Part shown: positions 8,268 through 17,071 of the stretch, one piece after another
How the letters are laid out: every line of letters begins with the position of its first letter
Numbering within the stretch: the first letter of the stretch is position 1
Origin: Prauserella aidingensis
Lineage (GTDB): Bacteria > Actinomycetota > Actinomycetes > Mycobacteriales > Pseudonocardiaceae
Direction of reading: 5' to 3'
Assembly: GCF_024171865.1 (NCBI RefSeq)
Contig: NZ_JAMTCN010000005.1
Span: 62,001-126,000 of the forward strand
DNA length: 64,000 nt
Position numbers and translations under genes: made by a program
Notes under the pieces: model-generated
The model's input: the letters and a program-made list of their open reading frames with translations, nothing else
The model's database searches: none
Told to the model about the DNA's origin: nothing

Positions 8268-9128
8268 TCAGGGGGTCTCGAGTGGGTCCAGCAGCTCGGC
8301 CTCGCCGGTGATCGACACGTCGGCGGGCCTGCGCCACAGCCGCTTGTAGACGGCGTCCGAGTCACCGCTGAGCGTGACGTCGGGTTCGGCAGGCGCCGCG
8401 AGCGCGGGCCGCTGCCCGGGCGCGAGCGTCAACGACCACAGCCTGCGGGCGTCCTCGGCGTGCACGAGCACCGTGCCGCTCGCCTCGACCGCCGACCAGT
8501 CCGCGCCCCTGCGGTGGATGATCATCGACAACGCCTCGTCCACACCGTCGGCCGCGAACGCCGTGTCGAACGTCGTCACCTCCTGGCCGCCGGCGAGTTC
8601 CACGTCGACGCGGTGGATGGCGACCTCGTGCGCCTGCCGTCGGGCCCACGCGTCGAGATTCGCCTCGTAGAACGGGAACAGCATCTGTGCGGGCGTGTCC
8701 GGACCGGCGTCGAAGGCGCGCCGCAGCTCCGCACGCTTGCCGTCCCACCAGGGAACGATCTCGTCCCACTCCTTCGGCGGGCGTTCGCCGCGTGCCTCAC
8801 TGCCGTCCGGGTCGGCGACGCATGCCAGCACCCACGCCTGCACCGCGGCGACGTGCCTGACGAGACGTGCGACAGTCCATTCCGGACACGTCGGCACGGT
8901 CGCCTCCGGTCCCGCCGTCAGCGCCGCCTCCCGCAACGCCTCGCCCTGCTCGTCGAACGCCGTCAGCAGCGCCTCGTAGCTCAGCAGGCTGTCGTTACCG
9001 TGCAGGTCGGTACTCGTCCGCGCACGGGGACTGCTCTGCGGGCTGGAATTGCTCTGTGGACTGGGGCTGCTCTGCGGGTTGGGGCTGCGGTCCGGATTGT
9101 GGTCCGGATTCGTCGGCTCGGTGCTCAC
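8268..9128 (-). CDS. Maleylpyruvate isomerase-family, mycothiol-dependent protein
   Basis: A 286-residue protein of the DinB-like mycothiol-dependent maleylpyruvate isomerase family. The N-terminal domain (about 47-180) has CPEWTVARLVRHVAAV with a metal-ligand histidine and RRQAHEVAIHRVD carrying the Glu and second His. The C-terminal domain (about 190-286) is of the SCP2-like type with SLTLAPGQRP. The first 40 residues are a Pro-Gln-Ser repeat encoded by an 18-bp tandem array that overlaps the upstream DedA gene by 134 bases. The true start may be downstream, but only a CTG is available there. The substrate is unknown. Confidence 0.82.
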   Translation of the reverse strand: MSTEPTNPDHNPDRSPNPQSSPSPQSNSSPQSSPRARTSTDLHGNDSLLSYEALLTAFDEQGEALREAALTAGPEATVPTCPEWTVARLVRHVAAVQAWVLACVADPDGSEARGERPPKEWDEIVPWWDGKRAELRRAFDAGPDTPAQMLFPFYEANLDAWARRQAHEVAIHRVDVELAGGQEVTTFDTAFAADGVDEALSMIIHRRGADWSAVEASGTVLVHAEDARRLWSLTLAPGQRPALAAPAEPDVTLSGDSDAVYKRLWRRPADVSITGEAELLDPLETP

Positions 9129-9732
9129 GGCGCGACAGTAGCCGCCTGCCGCCCTCGACGAAACCCAAGATCAGCAGGCCCAGCGCGAACGCCACGAGCA
9201 GCCCCGCCACCGGATCGTCCGCGAAACTCGCCGCGCCGGCCGCCCCGATCAGCACCGAGTACGCCGCCCAGATCGTCGTGCCCGCCAGGTCGAGGACCGC
9301 GAACCGGCCGAACGGATACCTCAGCCCGCCCGTCGCCAACGACGACGCGACCCGTCCCCCAGGGAAGTAGCGGCCCGCGACGATCAACAGCACGGCGTGC
9401 CTCCGGAGCCGGCCCTGGGCCCACGCGTAGTTCCGCCTGCCCCGTTCGCTGCGCAGGAGGCGGGACGTGCCGAACGGACCGAGACCGCGGCCGATCCCGT
9501 GGCCCGCGCAGTCGCCCGCCCACGCGCCGAGCGCCGCGACCACGGTCAGTCCCGCCAACGCCGGCACGTCGGACGTGCCCAGCAGAACGGCCATCGTGAT
9601 CACGGTCGACTCGCTCGGCATGAACGGCAGCAGCGCATCCAGCCCCGCGACCGCGAACACCACCAGCCACAGCCACGGCTCGTCGAGGTGGCTCTGCAGC
9701 AGCGTGGTGATGTCGTGCAGGAGGTCAAACAT
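8995..9732 (-). CDS. DedA-family membrane protein
   Basis: A 245-residue SNARE-associated/DedA protein with about five hydrophobic segments. Family features are LDALLPFMPSESTVITMAVL near residue 30 and GRYFPGGRVASSLATG near 120 (the F/YxR...G motif). DedA proteins are linked to lipid flipping and envelope homeostasis. The cytoplasmic tail after residue 205 is a Pro/Gln/Glu repeat (PQPQPAEQPQSTEQ) encoded by the same 18-bp array that encodes the N-terminus of the next gene in another frame. The start overlaps the stop of the olsA-like gene by eight bases, suggesting one operon olsB-olsA-dedA. Confidence 0.88.
   Translation of the reverse strand: MFDLLHDITTLLQSHLDEPWLWLVVFAVAGLDALLPFMPSESTVITMAVLLGTSDVPALAGLTVVAALGAWAGDCAGHGIGRGLGPFGTSRLLRSERGRRNYAWAQGRLRRHAVLLIVAGRYFPGGRVASSLATGGLRYPFGRFAVLDLAGTTIWAAYSVLIGAAGAASFADDPVAGLLVAFALGLLILGFVEGGRRLLSRREHRADESGPQSGPQPQPAEQPQSTEQFQPAEQSPCADEYRPAR
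9028..9099 (-). repeat. 18-bp tandem array in the overlap of two genes
   Basis: Four units of 18 bases start at 9028, 9046, 9064 and 9082 on the plus strand, related to GGGCTGCTCTGCGGGTTG. The array lies in the 134-base overlap of the DedA and isomerase-family genes and is read in two frames: Glu-Gln-Pro-Gln repeats in one and Pro-Gln-Ser-Ser in the other. Confidence 0.85.
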
Positions 9733-10561
9733 GCGCGGCCCCGTGGTCGGCGTGCGTGGTGGCCGCGGGGCGGGACGCGGCGTCTCCCTGGACGGCGTGC
9801 TGCGCGCGGTGGGCGAGGGTGCGGCGGTCGCCGGTCGGGCCGAGGGCGTCGTGGACGTCGACGTCGACCTCGAGCTCGCGGGCCCTGACGACGCGGACCA
9901 GTGACGCCGCCAGTCCGTCGTCGCCGACGAACGCCGCGATCGTCGACGGTTCGCCGCGCTGGCGGTACGTCAGCGTGACCGGCCGTACCGGGGCGCCGGC
10001 GTCGAGAGCCGCCTGGAACACCGCACGGCGGAACGGTCCGCCCGGGGCGCTGCACCACGTCGTGGCCTCGGGGAACACGACGACCGTCTCGCCCGCCCGG
10101 AGTCGTTCGGCGACGGCGCCGACCGAGGCGGGCAACCCGCGCAGCGACCACCGGTCGAGCAGCAGCGTGCCCATCCGCCGCGCCTGCCCGCCGACGAACG
10201 GCCAGCCCGCGACCTCACGTTTCGCCAGGAACCGCACCGGCTCGAGCGTCAGCAGCGCCGGAATGTCCAGCCACGACACGTGATTCGCCACGACGAGCGT
10301 CCCCACGCCGTGTTGCGCTTCCCGGGCGCCGTGTTGCGGTCTCCGGGGCGCGTGTTGCGGATTCGGGGGTTCGTGTTGCGGGTTCACGGTGAGCGGGCCG
10401 GTGGCGGTGAGCGCGACGCCCAGGGCGTCGAGGGCGGCCGCGGCCCGGTGCCGGACGTCGGTGACACCCCGGTGGTCGATGTCGCGGTGGTGGTCGGTGT
10501 CGTCGAGGAGCGTGCTGGTCAGGACTTTCGCGAGGGCCACGGTTCGCCGCACGCTCTCCAT
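9725..10561 (-). CDS. olsA: Lysophospholipid/lyso-ornithine-lipid acyltransferase (PlsC/OlsA-like) with 21-bp repeat insert
   Basis: A 278-residue PlsC-family acyltransferase. The HX4D motif is NHVSWLD near residue 90, and the glycerol-phosphate-binding region is VVFPEATTW. Just before NHVSWLD, about 28 residues are an in-frame 7-residue repeat (NPQHEPP-type) encoded by array B. Homologues normally have a short loop between the GPLTV-like segment and the HX4D strand. It lies 80 bases after an OlsB-like N-acyltransferase gene, so O-acylation of lyso-ornithine lipid (OlsA) is the likely role. The start ATG at 10561 begins MESVRRTVALAKVL; a GTG three codons earlier is an alternative. A generic 1-acylglycerol-phosphate acyltransferase role is not excluded. 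Confidence 0.8.
   Translation of the reverse strand: MESVRRTVALAKVLTSTLLDDTDHHRDIDHRGVTDVRHRAAAALDALGVALTATGPLTVNPQHEPPNPQHAPRRPQHGAREAQHGVGTLVVANHVSWLDIPALLTLEPVRFLAKREVAGWPFVGGQARRMGTLLLDRWSLRGLPASVGAVAERLRAGETVVVFPEATTWCSAPGGPFRRAVFQAALDAGAPVRPVTLTYRQRGEPSTIAAFVGDDGLAASLVRVVRARELEVDVDVHDALGPTGDRRTLAHRAQHAVQGDAASRPAATTHADHGAAHV
10309..10380 (-). repeat. 21-bp tandem array B inside olsA-like gene (4 units)
   Basis: On the plus strand CGTGTTGCG begins at 10309, 10330, 10351 and 10372, always 21 bases apart. On the coding (minus) strand the frame is CCG-CAA-CAC, giving Pro-Gln-His every seven residues. It sits directly ahead of the catalytic NHVSWLD motif without disrupting the frame. Confidence 0.95.
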
Positions 10562-10641
10562 GGTGCGCACCGGCGGCAACCGGTGCGTGACGCACCGGGG
10601 AGTGCACGGTGAACTTGCCCGCCACGGGTTGGCCCCTGCGT

Positions 10642-11529
10642 TCACCGGTCGTCTCCGAGGAGGTAACGCAGGTAACGGTCGTCGACGTCGGCGAGTGGCA
10701 GCAGGACGTAGAAGTCGGCGACGTCGAAATCCGGATCGTGGGCGGGCGGTCCGCACACCCAGGCGCCGAGGCGCAGGTATCCGCGCAGCAGAGGGGGCAG
10801 GTCGGCGTACCGCGGGCGGTCGGAGGCGCGCGGCGGCAGCCACGGCCGGTGCGGGCGTACGCGGTACTCGGCGGGGGAGGCGTGCCGGGTGGAGGCGAGG
10901 TGCCAGGCGCTCGTCGCCGCGTGTCCGCCGTCGCCGAGCGGCACCGACGCGCAGCCGCCCAGGTGGCCGTGGCCCGCGAGGAGCGTGTACCGCGCGAGGG
11001 CCGACCACATCAGCGTGATGACGGACCCGTTGCGGTGCGCAGGCGCCACGCACGAACGGCCTGCCTCGACGATGTCGCCCGCGAGCGGTGCCAGGTCGGC
11101 GAGGTCGAACTCGGTCGCCGAATAAGGGACGGGAGAGCGGTGCGGCGGCAGGATCCGGTACGTGCCGACGAGTTCGCCGGTCGGCTCGTGGGTGACGACG
11201 AGGTGATCGCACAGCTCGTCGAACGCGTCCGCGTCGACCCCCGCGTGTCCTGCACTCGGCACCGTGTGTTCTGCGTTCGCGTCGCCGTGTTGCGGATCTG
11301 GGGGCTCGTGTTGCGGGTTCGGGGGCTGGTGTTGCGCGTTCGTGGGGCGGTGTTGCGGGTTCGCGTCACGGTGGTGCGACGGGTTGACGCCGTGGGTGGT
11401 GGTCAGGTCGGCGCCGAGTTCGCCGGCGAACACGGTGGCGCGGAGTCGTTGCGCGGCGCGGATCTCCTCGCGGCTGTCGGCGATGCGGGCCGTGTAGGTC
11501 CGCGTCGATGCGGTCGACAACACGGGCAT
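10642..11529 (-). CDS. olsB: Ornithine N-acyltransferase-like GNAT protein (OlsB-like) with 21-bp repeat insert
   Basis: A 295-residue GNAT-superfamily protein resembling OlsB, which transfers a 3-hydroxyacyl group from ACP to ornithine to start ornithine-lipid synthesis. Family segments are RAAQRLRATVFAGELGAD, LVGTYRILPP, EAGRSCVAPAHRNG, GGCASVP and the C-terminal LPPLLRGYLRLGAWV followed by DVADFYVLLPL and RYLRYLLG. Between the first two, about 45 residues are an in-frame His/Pro/Gln/Asn repeat from array C in a region where homologues have a short variable loop. The start at 11529 has GGAGAG upstream; the longer frame from 11580 does not. The OlsB assignment rests on motif resemblance and on the adjacent OlsA-like gene. 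Confidence 0.8.
   Translation of the reverse strand: MPVLSTASTRTYTARIADSREEIRAAQRLRATVFAGELGADLTTTHGVNPSHHRDANPQHRPTNAQHQPPNPQHEPPDPQHGDANAEHTVPSAGHAGVDADAFDELCDHLVVTHEPTGELVGTYRILPPHRSPVPYSATEFDLADLAPLAGDIVEAGRSCVAPAHRNGSVITLMWSALARYTLLAGHGHLGGCASVPLGDGGHAATSAWHLASTRHASPAEYRVRPHRPWLPPRASDRPRYADLPPLLRGYLRLGAWVCGPPAHDPDFDVADFYVLLPLADVDDRYLRYLLGDDR
11286..11357 (-). repeat. 21-bp tandem array C inside olsB-like gene (4 units plus degenerate copies)
   Basis: On the plus strand CGTGTTGCG-type cores begin at 11286, 11307, 11328 and 11349 (the last two GGTGTTGCG), exactly 21 apart. Degenerate units precede them from about 11244 (CGTGTCCTGC, CGTGTGTTCTGCG). The coding strand uses the frame giving NPQHEPP-type heptads. 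Confidence 0.93.
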
Positions 11530-11748
11530 GGCGCTCTCCGTTCCTGTGGCGTTCGGGTGTGTACAGGACGAGAAAAGCACCGACGAAACGTCGTTGACCA
11601 GGTGGTTCGTTCGATATCAGGGACATGTAGGGGCGTTCCCCGACGTCTGTGGTGGGGCTGTCCCCACCACACTGCCCGCCTCCTTTCCACCGCGCGCGTC
11701 CTGCGTTCGGACACCCGTGTCCGGGCATACGGCGCGTCACCCCGAGGC
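11530..11748. other. Intergenic stretch upstream of olsB-like gene
   Basis: This lies upstream of the olsB-like gene (minus strand). It holds its GGAGAG ribosome binding site and a comparatively AT-rich patch near 11580-11640 that may hold the promoter. I see no defined -35/-10 pair and no RNA gene. Confidence 0.4.
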
Positions 11749-11799
11749 CGCAACACGGCCTCCGGAAAACGCAACACGGTCCCCGGAAAGCGCAACACG
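11749..11799 (+). repeat. 21-bp tandem array D (3 units)
   Basis: CGCAACACG begins at 11749, 11770 and 11791. The array starts 14 bases past the stop of the minus-strand gene at 11814. It ends in CGCAACACGCGTACGGA, the same junction as array E. Confidence 0.95.
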
Positions 11800-11813
11800 C
11801 GTACGGAGGTCGC

Positions 11814-12449
11814 TCAGAAGGCACTGACGGTCGTCGGTGTGCGTTCGGCGCGGGCCAACGCACTGATCAATCGTGCCTGCCCATGGCGTTCCGTGGCCAG
11901 ATCTGCCAGGAGATGGAGCACCGGTGCGAACGCCTCCGTGGGAAAGGTCGGCGTGTCGACGTCAACGCTGCATGCGAGATCGTCGGCATGAACGACGATC
12001 TCCACGAGGCGCGTGAGCAGGAAATCGTCGCGACGAAGGCTCCACCCCTGCCACGGGATCGTGACGACCGCTCGAGCTCGGTCGCTGCGCAGCAGAACGT
12101 CGGCCCGGGCGAACGCCTCTCGGCACCTGCGCACCATGGCGTCGAATCCGGCAGCCGCCTCTGATTCGTCGCGGGTACGGTCGTTCGCCGGGTCGTCGAG
12201 CGACTCGGCCAGCACCCAGGGCGCGCGTCGGTAGTGGTCCGCAGCCCCGTCGACCGGCGGGCCCGTCGCGGGAACGGGCAGAACCTCGGCGGCACGGACG
12301 AGTTGCCGGCCGAGGTGGCAGGCGAGCATGCCGACGGTCATGCGCTCGAGAGAACTGTCGGCATCCCAGTTTCGTTCGACGGCCGGGTCCGCCACGAGGT
12401 CGAGCGTGATCTGTGCGGCGGCGAGGAAGGCGCGGTCCCGGGTGTCCAT
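11814..12449 (-). CDS. Mycothiol-dependent maleylpyruvate isomerase-like (DinB-fold) protein
   Basis: A 211-residue DinB/MDMPI-fold protein without the C-terminal SCP2-like domain. The three expected metal ligands appear: His in GMLACHLGRQLV (near residue 46), and Glu plus His in TRLVEIVVHADDLA (near 147-152). Members are zinc-dependent thiol (mycothiol) transferases or isomerases, but the substrate is unknown. It is flanked by 21-bp arrays on both sides (D downstream, E upstream) and has no evident operon partner. Confidence 0.82.
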   Translation of the reverse strand: MDTRDRAFLAAAQITLDLVADPAVERNWDADSSLERMTVGMLACHLGRQLVRAAEVLPVPATGPPVDGAADHYRRAPWVLAESLDDPANDRTRDESEAAAGFDAMVRRCREAFARADVLLRSDRARAVVTIPWQGWSLRRDDFLLTRLVEIVVHADDLACSVDVDTPTFPTEAFAPVLHLLADLATERHGQARLISALARAERTPTTVSAF

Positions 12450-12484
12450 GCGGCGATCGTAGGGGCCTCCCGGGCCCCGGAACC

Positions 12485-12577
12485 TGCAACACGATCCCCT
12501 GGAAGCGCAACACGGTCCCCGGAGACCGCAACACGACCCCCTGGAAACGCAACACGGTCCCCGGAGACCGCAACACG
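12485..12577 (+). repeat. 21-bp tandem array E (5 units)
   Basis: Cores begin at 12485 (TGCAACACG), 12506, 12527, 12548 and 12569, always 21 apart. Linkers alternate between two types, ending CCCTGGAA and CCCCGGAGAC, which suggests amplification of a 42-bp dimer. The array lies 29 bases past the stop of the methyltransferase gene (minus strand). Confidence 0.95.
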
Positions 12578-12606
12578 CGTACGGAAACGGTGCAGGACAC
12601 GCGGGG

Positions 12607-13413
12607 TCAGCGTGGGGCGACGGACGTCCACGGGACGGTGAGTTCGCCGAGGCGCCAGCGCGCCGGGCGGTTCAGGACCGGCCAGCCGGACGCGGCCAGC
12701 AGGCGTACCGTCTCGGTCCAGCGCGCCCGCGGGCCGTACGCCGAGAACGGTGCCGCCGTCGCCCAGCATCGGTCCACACGCGACAGGAACTCGTGGACTC
12801 GCTCGCCCGGAACATTGCGGTGTATCAACGCCTTCGGCAACCGTTCCGCCACAGTGGACGGACGCTCCAACGAGGCGACTCGGCACGACAGCGTCAGCGA
12901 CACCGGCCCGCGACGCGACACCGTGGCCCACGTGCACACCCTGCCGATCTCGTCGCACGTGCCCTCGACGAGCAGGCCGCCGGGGATGATCCGCTCGAGC
13001 ATCGCCCGCCAGGACGGTTCGACGTCCGACTCGTCGTACTGCCGCAGCACGTTGAACGCCCGCACCACCGCGGGCCGGGCGCCGGCGAGTTCGAACCCGC
13101 CGCGCCGGAAGTCCAGTACCGGCGGTGTCGCCGCCGCCTGGCCCGCGGCCACTCGCTCCGGGTCGAGTTCCAGTCCGAGCACCCGCACGTCCGGCACCGC
13201 CGCGCGCAACCGCGTGGCCAGCTCGACTGTCGTGACGGGCGATGCGCCGTAGCCGAGGTCGACGACCAGCGGTGAGGACTCCGAACGCAGGGCACGCCGG
13301 ACGCCGAGGTCGGCGGTCAGCCAGCGGTCGATGCGCCGCAAGCGGTTCGGGTTGGTGGTTCCTCTGGTCGGCGAGCCGAGCGGCTCGGCGCGCTTCAGCT
13401 GCGCGCGAGCCAC
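12607..13413 (-). CDS. Class I SAM-dependent methyltransferase, substrate unknown
   Basis: A 268-residue protein with a Rossmann-type SAM-binding motif [17 protein letters not shown] near residue 49 and an acidic second strand [14 protein letters not shown] near 78. The N-terminus [20 protein letters not shown] looks conserved-type and basic. It begins at a GTG overlapping the end of the DUF2505 gene by 19 bases, so the two are translationally linked. I do not recognise a substrate. Confidence 0.75.
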   Translation of the reverse strand: MARAQLKRAEPLGSPTRGTTNPNRLRRIDRWLTADLGVRRALRSESSPLVVDLGYGASPVTTVELATRLRAAVPDVRVLGLELDPERVAAGQAAATPPVLDFRRGGFELAGARPAVVRAFNVLRQYDESDVEPSWRAMLERIIPGGLLVEGTCDEIGRVCTWATVSRRGPVSLTLSCRVASLERPSTVAERLPKALIHRNVPGERVHEFLSRVDRCWATAAPFSAYGPRARWTETVRLLAASGWPVLNRPARWRLGELTVPWTSVAPR

Positions 13414-13883
13414 GACGTCGTGAAGTCGGCCTCCCGCTCGAGCAGCGTGGTGACCTGCTCCGCGATCAGCCCTTCGAGCTTGCCGCCCACCAGCGGGATC
13501 TTCACCGTCACCTCGCCGCGCGTGACCTGCCGCGCGGCCGCCTCGCCGTCCGGCTCCACCGACACGGTCCCGGTGATCTCGCCCGGAATGCCGTCGACCT
13601 GCGCGCGGATCGTGCCCTCGCCGCCGCGCCAGACGTGCTCCCTGCGCACCATGAGGTCGCCCGACACGAACTTCTGCGCCACCGACGGCAGCTTGTCCGC
13701 GGGCACGCCCTGCACCAGCGTGTACCGCACCTCGTCGCCGTCGACCGTGTGCTCCTCGAGCGCGGCGCCGGTGCCGCCGATCTCGGCCAGCCGCGCGTGC
13801 AACGCGGCCTCGTCGGACTGGGCGGCGACGACGTCGGCGACGGAGGCGGGGAACGTCGCCCGATGCTCGATACGGGAAGCCAT
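13395..13883 (-). CDS. DUF2505-family protein
   Basis: A 162-residue protein of the DUF2505 family, typically found next to murB in actinobacteria. It has a START/polyketide-cyclase-like pattern: [18 protein letters not shown] at the N-terminus, alternating strands, and a C-terminal amphipathic helix [20 protein letters not shown]. The start at 13883 is divergent from murB, leaving only 25 bases between starts, so the promoters must overlap. The function is unknown. Confidence 0.85.
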   Translation of the reverse strand: MASRIEHRATFPASVADVVAAQSDEAALHARLAEIGGTGAALEEHTVDGDEVRYTLVQGVPADKLPSVAQKFVSGDLMVRREHVWRGGEGTIRAQVDGIPGEITGTVSVEPDGEAAARQVTRGEVTVKIPLVGGKLEGLIAEQVTTLLEREADFTTSWLARS

Positions 13884-13908
13884 GGCCGGGACAGTACCGT
13901 TACGGGAT

Positions 13909-14958
13909 GTGAGCACTGTCGAAACGCCCACCTGCCGCGACCTGCGCAACTACACGACACTGCGCCTCGGCGGGCCCGCGCGCCGGTTCGTGACGGCGAA
14001 CACGTCCGCCGAACTGACGGCCGCCGTCGGCGACCTCGACGCGGCGGGTGAGCCGGTCCTGCTGGTCGGCGGTGGCTCGAACCTCGTCGTGTCCGACGCC
14101 GGGTTCGACGGCACCGTCGTGCGGATCGCCGCCACCGGGTGGGACGGCGCGACCGTGCAGGCCGGGCAGGACTGGGACGCCTACGTCGCCGCGACCGTCG
14201 CCGAGGGGTACGGCGGGCTGGAGTGCCTGTCCGGGATCCCCGGGTCGGCCGGCGCCACGCCCATCCAGAACGTCGGCGCGTACGGCTGTGAGACCAGCGA
14301 CGTGCTGCACTCCGTGGAGCTCTACGACCGGGCCACGGGTGAGGTCCGCACCCTCGCCGCCGACGAACTCGGCTTCGCCTACCGCACGAGCGTGCTCAAG
14401 GGCACCGACGACGGGGTCGTGTTGTCGGTGCGGTTCGACCTCCGCGAGGACGGCCTGTCCGCGCCGATCCGCTACGCCGAACTGGCCCGCACCCTCGGCG
14501 TCGACGTCGGCGACCGCGTGCCCGCCGCGCAGGTGCGCGAGGCCGTGCTCGGGCTGCGCCGCGGCAAGGGCATGGTGCTCGACCCCGACGACCACGACAC
14601 CTGGAGCGCGGGCTCGTTCTTCACCAACCCGATCGTGCCCGAGGAGCAGGTCGGCGAGGTACTGGGCAGGATCGCCGGCGTCGTGGGCGACGACGTGTCC
14701 GTGCCGCAGTACCCCGCCGACGGTGGTGTGAAGCTGTCCGCGGCGTGGCTCATCGAACGCGCCGGGTTCACCAAGGGGCACGAGGGCCCTGGCGGACGGG
14801 TGTCGCTGTCGACGAAACACACGCTCGCCCTGACCAACCGCGGCGAGGCCCGCACCGACGACCTGCTCGCACTGGCCCGCGAGGTGCGCGACGGTGTGGT
14901 GGCCGCGTTCGGCGTCACGCTCCGTCCGGAACCGCTGCTCATCAACTGCGAACTGTGA
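13909..14958 (+). CDS. murB: UDP-N-acetylenolpyruvoylglucosamine reductase
   Basis: A 349-residue type I MurB that uses FAD and NADPH to make UDP-N-acetylmuramate. Motifs are [12 protein letters not shown] near residue 55, [18 protein letters not shown] near 110, YRTSVLKG near 158, [10 protein letters not shown] (catalytic Ser) near 231, and [12 protein letters not shown] (catalytic Glu) at the C-terminus. It starts at GTG 13909 (VSTVETPT). TACCGT at 13895-13900 lies eight bases before the GTG with no ribosome binding site, so the mRNA may be leaderless. Rv0482 of M. tuberculosis is the syntenic counterpart as I recall. Confidence 0.95.
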   Translation: MSTVETPTCRDLRNYTTLRLGGPARRFVTANTSAELTAAVGDLDAAGEPVLLVGGGSNLVVSDAGFDGTVVRIAATGWDGATVQAGQDWDAYVAATVAEGYGGLECLSGIPGSAGATPIQNVGAYGCETSDVLHSVELYDRATGEVRTLAADELGFAYRTSVLKGTDDGVVLSVRFDLREDGLSAPIRYAELARTLGVDVGDRVPAAQVREAVLGLRRGKGMVLDPDDHDTWSAGSFFTNPIVPEEQVGEVLGRIAGVVGDDVSVPQYPADGGVKLSAAWLIERAGFTKGHEGPGGRVSLSTKHTLALTNRGEARTDDLLALAREVRDGVVAAFGVTLRPEPLLINCEL

Positions 14959-15060
14959 GCGCCCGCCCGCCGGCCCGACCACCGCTCCTCACGGACACGC
15001 TGACGCGTGCCTGCCCTTGGGGGCGAGAAAGACCTGGGGGCGCCCGCCGTCCCCGAACCG

Positions 15061-15792
15061 TCACTCGCGGTGGAACGTCCTGCCGTCGAGCTGGGCGCGG
15101 GGCTTCATGACGATCTGGTCCAGGTTGACGTGCGAGGGCCTGGTGGCGGCGAACGAGATGACGTCGGCCACGTCCTCGGCCGTCAACGGCTGGTAGCCCT
15201 CGTAGACCTTCGCCGCGCGGTCGGCGTCGCCGTCGAACCGGTTGACGGAGAACTCGGTCTGCACCGCGCCGGGAACGATCTCCGTCACGCGCACCGGGTC
15301 GCCGAGGTGCTCGGCGCGCAGCGTCTGGTGCAGCGCCGTCTGGGCGTGCTTCGACGACGTGTAGCCCGACCCGCCGGGGTACACGCCGTGGCCCGCGATC
15401 GACGTCACGGTGATGACGTGCCCGTCACCGGACGCGACGAGCTTCGGCATCAGCGACTTCGTCATGCGCAGCGTGCCGAGGACGTTCGTCTCCCACATCC
15501 AGCGCCAGTGATCCTCGTCCGCCTCGTCGACCCGTTCCAGTCCCTTCGCACCGCCTGCGTTGTTGACCAGCACGTGGCACTCGGGAACCCGCTCGACGAA
15601 CGAGGCAACCGAATCGGCGTCCGTGACGTCCAGCGTCAGGGCGGTGCCCGACGTTTCCTCGGCGAGCGCTTCGAGCTTGTCGACCCGGCGTGCGCCGAGG
15701 ACGACGTGGAACCCGGCTCGGGCGAGAGACCTGGCGGTGGCGGCGCCGATTCCCGCACTGGCGCCTGTGATGACTGCGGTTCGAGTGGTCAT
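15061..15792 (-). CDS. Short-chain dehydrogenase/reductase
   Basis: A 243-residue classical SDR. The cofactor motif is TGASAGIG near residue 9 with an Arg after the second strand (GARRVDKLE), suggesting NADP. NNAG is near 82, and the catalytic Ser-Tyr-Lys are in SIAGHGVYPGGSGYTSSK. It resembles the YdfG group (3-hydroxy acid dehydrogenases). An in-frame ATG at 15801 is an alternative start; neither has a clear ribosome binding site. It is divergent from the L,D-transpeptidase, as in M. tuberculosis Rv0484c/Rv0483. The substrate is unknown. Confidence 0.9.
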   Translation of the reverse strand: MTTRTAVITGASAGIGAATARSLARAGFHVVLGARRVDKLEALAEETSGTALTLDVTDADSVASFVERVPECHVLVNNAGGAKGLERVDEADEDHWRWMWETNVLGTLRMTKSLMPKLVASGDGHVITVTSIAGHGVYPGGSGYTSSKHAQTALHQTLRAEHLGDPVRVTEIVPGAVQTEFSVNRFDGDADRAAKVYEGYQPLTAEDVADVISFAATRPSHVNLDQIVMKPRAQLDGRTFHRE

Positions 15793-15863
15793 GGTCCGCA
15801 TGCTGCCAGGTAATGTTGTGTTGCTGGCGGGGGTGCTGGCGAGGGCCAGGGAGGTAGGCACAC

Positions 15864-17069
15864 GTGAGGTTCGGACAAAACGGGGGACACGAACACACCG
15901 TCGGACGGCGGGGAGTGCTGAAGGCGGCCGCGATCGCGGCGCCTGCGGGCGTGCTCGTCGCGTGTACGGGCGACGACGCCAGCGGGGCGGGCACCGGCGG
16001 TGGCGGCAACGGCACGGCCCCGGCCGAGCCGCAGGCCACGATCACCGCGCAGCCGAAGGCCGACGCCACCGACGTCGAGGTCACCGCTCCGGTCAAGCTC
16101 AGCGTCACCGACGGCACCTTCACCGAGGTCCGGCTCACCAACGAGGACGGCAAGGCCGTCGACGGCAGTCTCAACGACGACAAGACCGAGTGGACGGTCG
16201 GCGAACCCCTCGGCTACGGCCGCACCTACACCTACGCCGCCGAGGCGTCCGGCAGCGACGGCCGCACCGCGAAGCTCGACGGCTCGTTCAGCACGGTCCA
16301 GCCGTCGTCGGTCGTGCGCGCCACCCTGTACCCGGGTGACGACGCCGTCGTAGGGGTCGGTCAACCCATCACCGTCAAGTTCGACGCCCCGGTCAGCGAC
16401 CGTGCCGCCGCGCAACGGGCACTGTCGGTGAAGACCGAGCCGCAGGTCGAAGGCGCGTGGGCGTGGCTGAACGACCAGCAGGTCGACTGGCGGCCCCGCG
16501 AGTACTGGCCCGCGAACACGAAGGTCGAGGTCGCCGCGAACCTCTACGGCGTGAGCTACGGCGGCGGCGCCTACGGCAAGGCGGACGTCACCACGAAGTT
16601 CTCCATCGGGCGCAACCAGGTCGTCAAGGTGCACACCCCCGAGCACCGTATGCGCGTGTACCGCGACGGCGCCGAGGTCGCCAACTACCCGTGCAGCAAC
16701 GGCAAGGACGACAACCTCGACCTCAACACGCCCAACGGCACGGTCATCGTCATGACCAAGGAGCCGACGTCGATCTTCGACAACGAGGAGTACGGCTACA
16801 CCGACCTGAAGAAGACCTGGTGTTGCCGCATCTCCAACCACGGCGAGTACATCCACGAGAACCAGGAGAACGCCGCCAACATCGGCAAGAAGAACACCTC
16901 GCACGGGTGCGTCAACCTGCTCGCCGACGACGCCAAGGCCTACTTCGACTCGGCCATGCTCGGCGACCCCGTCGAGGTCACCGGTTCGAAGGCCGACTTC
17001 CCGACGACGTCGGACGTCATGGACTGGCTGCTCGACTGGGAGACGTGGAAGTCCAGGTCGGCCCTGTGA
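15864..17069 (+). CDS. L,D-transpeptidase lipoprotein (YkuD domain, LprQ-like)
   Basis: A 401-residue cell-wall crosslinking enzyme. A twin-arginine-like leader (VGRRGVLKAAAIAAPAGVL) ends in the lipobox LVAC, so it is exported and lipid-anchored. A Gly-rich linker and two Ig-like domains (about 50-250) precede the YkuD domain (about 250-370), whose catalytic motif SHGCVNL contains the nucleophilic Cys, with the upstream active-site His in NHGEYIHEN. It starts at GTG 15864 with GGAGG nine bases upstream. It makes 3-3 peptidoglycan crosslinks and corresponds to M. tuberculosis LprQ/Rv0483 by position. Confidence 0.94.
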   Translation: MRFGQNGGHEHTVGRRGVLKAAAIAAPAGVLVACTGDDASGAGTGGGGNGTAPAEPQATITAQPKADATDVEVTAPVKLSVTDGTFTEVRLTNEDGKAVDGSLNDDKTEWTVGEPLGYGRTYTYAAEASGSDGRTAKLDGSFSTVQPSSVVRATLYPGDDAVVGVGQPITVKFDAPVSDRAAAQRALSVKTEPQVEGAWAWLNDQQVDWRPREYWPANTKVEVAANLYGVSYGGGAYGKADVTTKFSIGRNQVVKVHTPEHRMRVYRDGAEVANYPCSNGKDDNLDLNTPNGTVIVMTKEPTSIFDNEEYGYTDLKKTWCCRISNHGEYIHENQENAANIGKKNTSHGCVNLLADDAKAYFDSAMLGDPVEVTGSKADFPTTSDVMDWLLDWETWKSRSAL

Positions 17070-17071
17070 CG

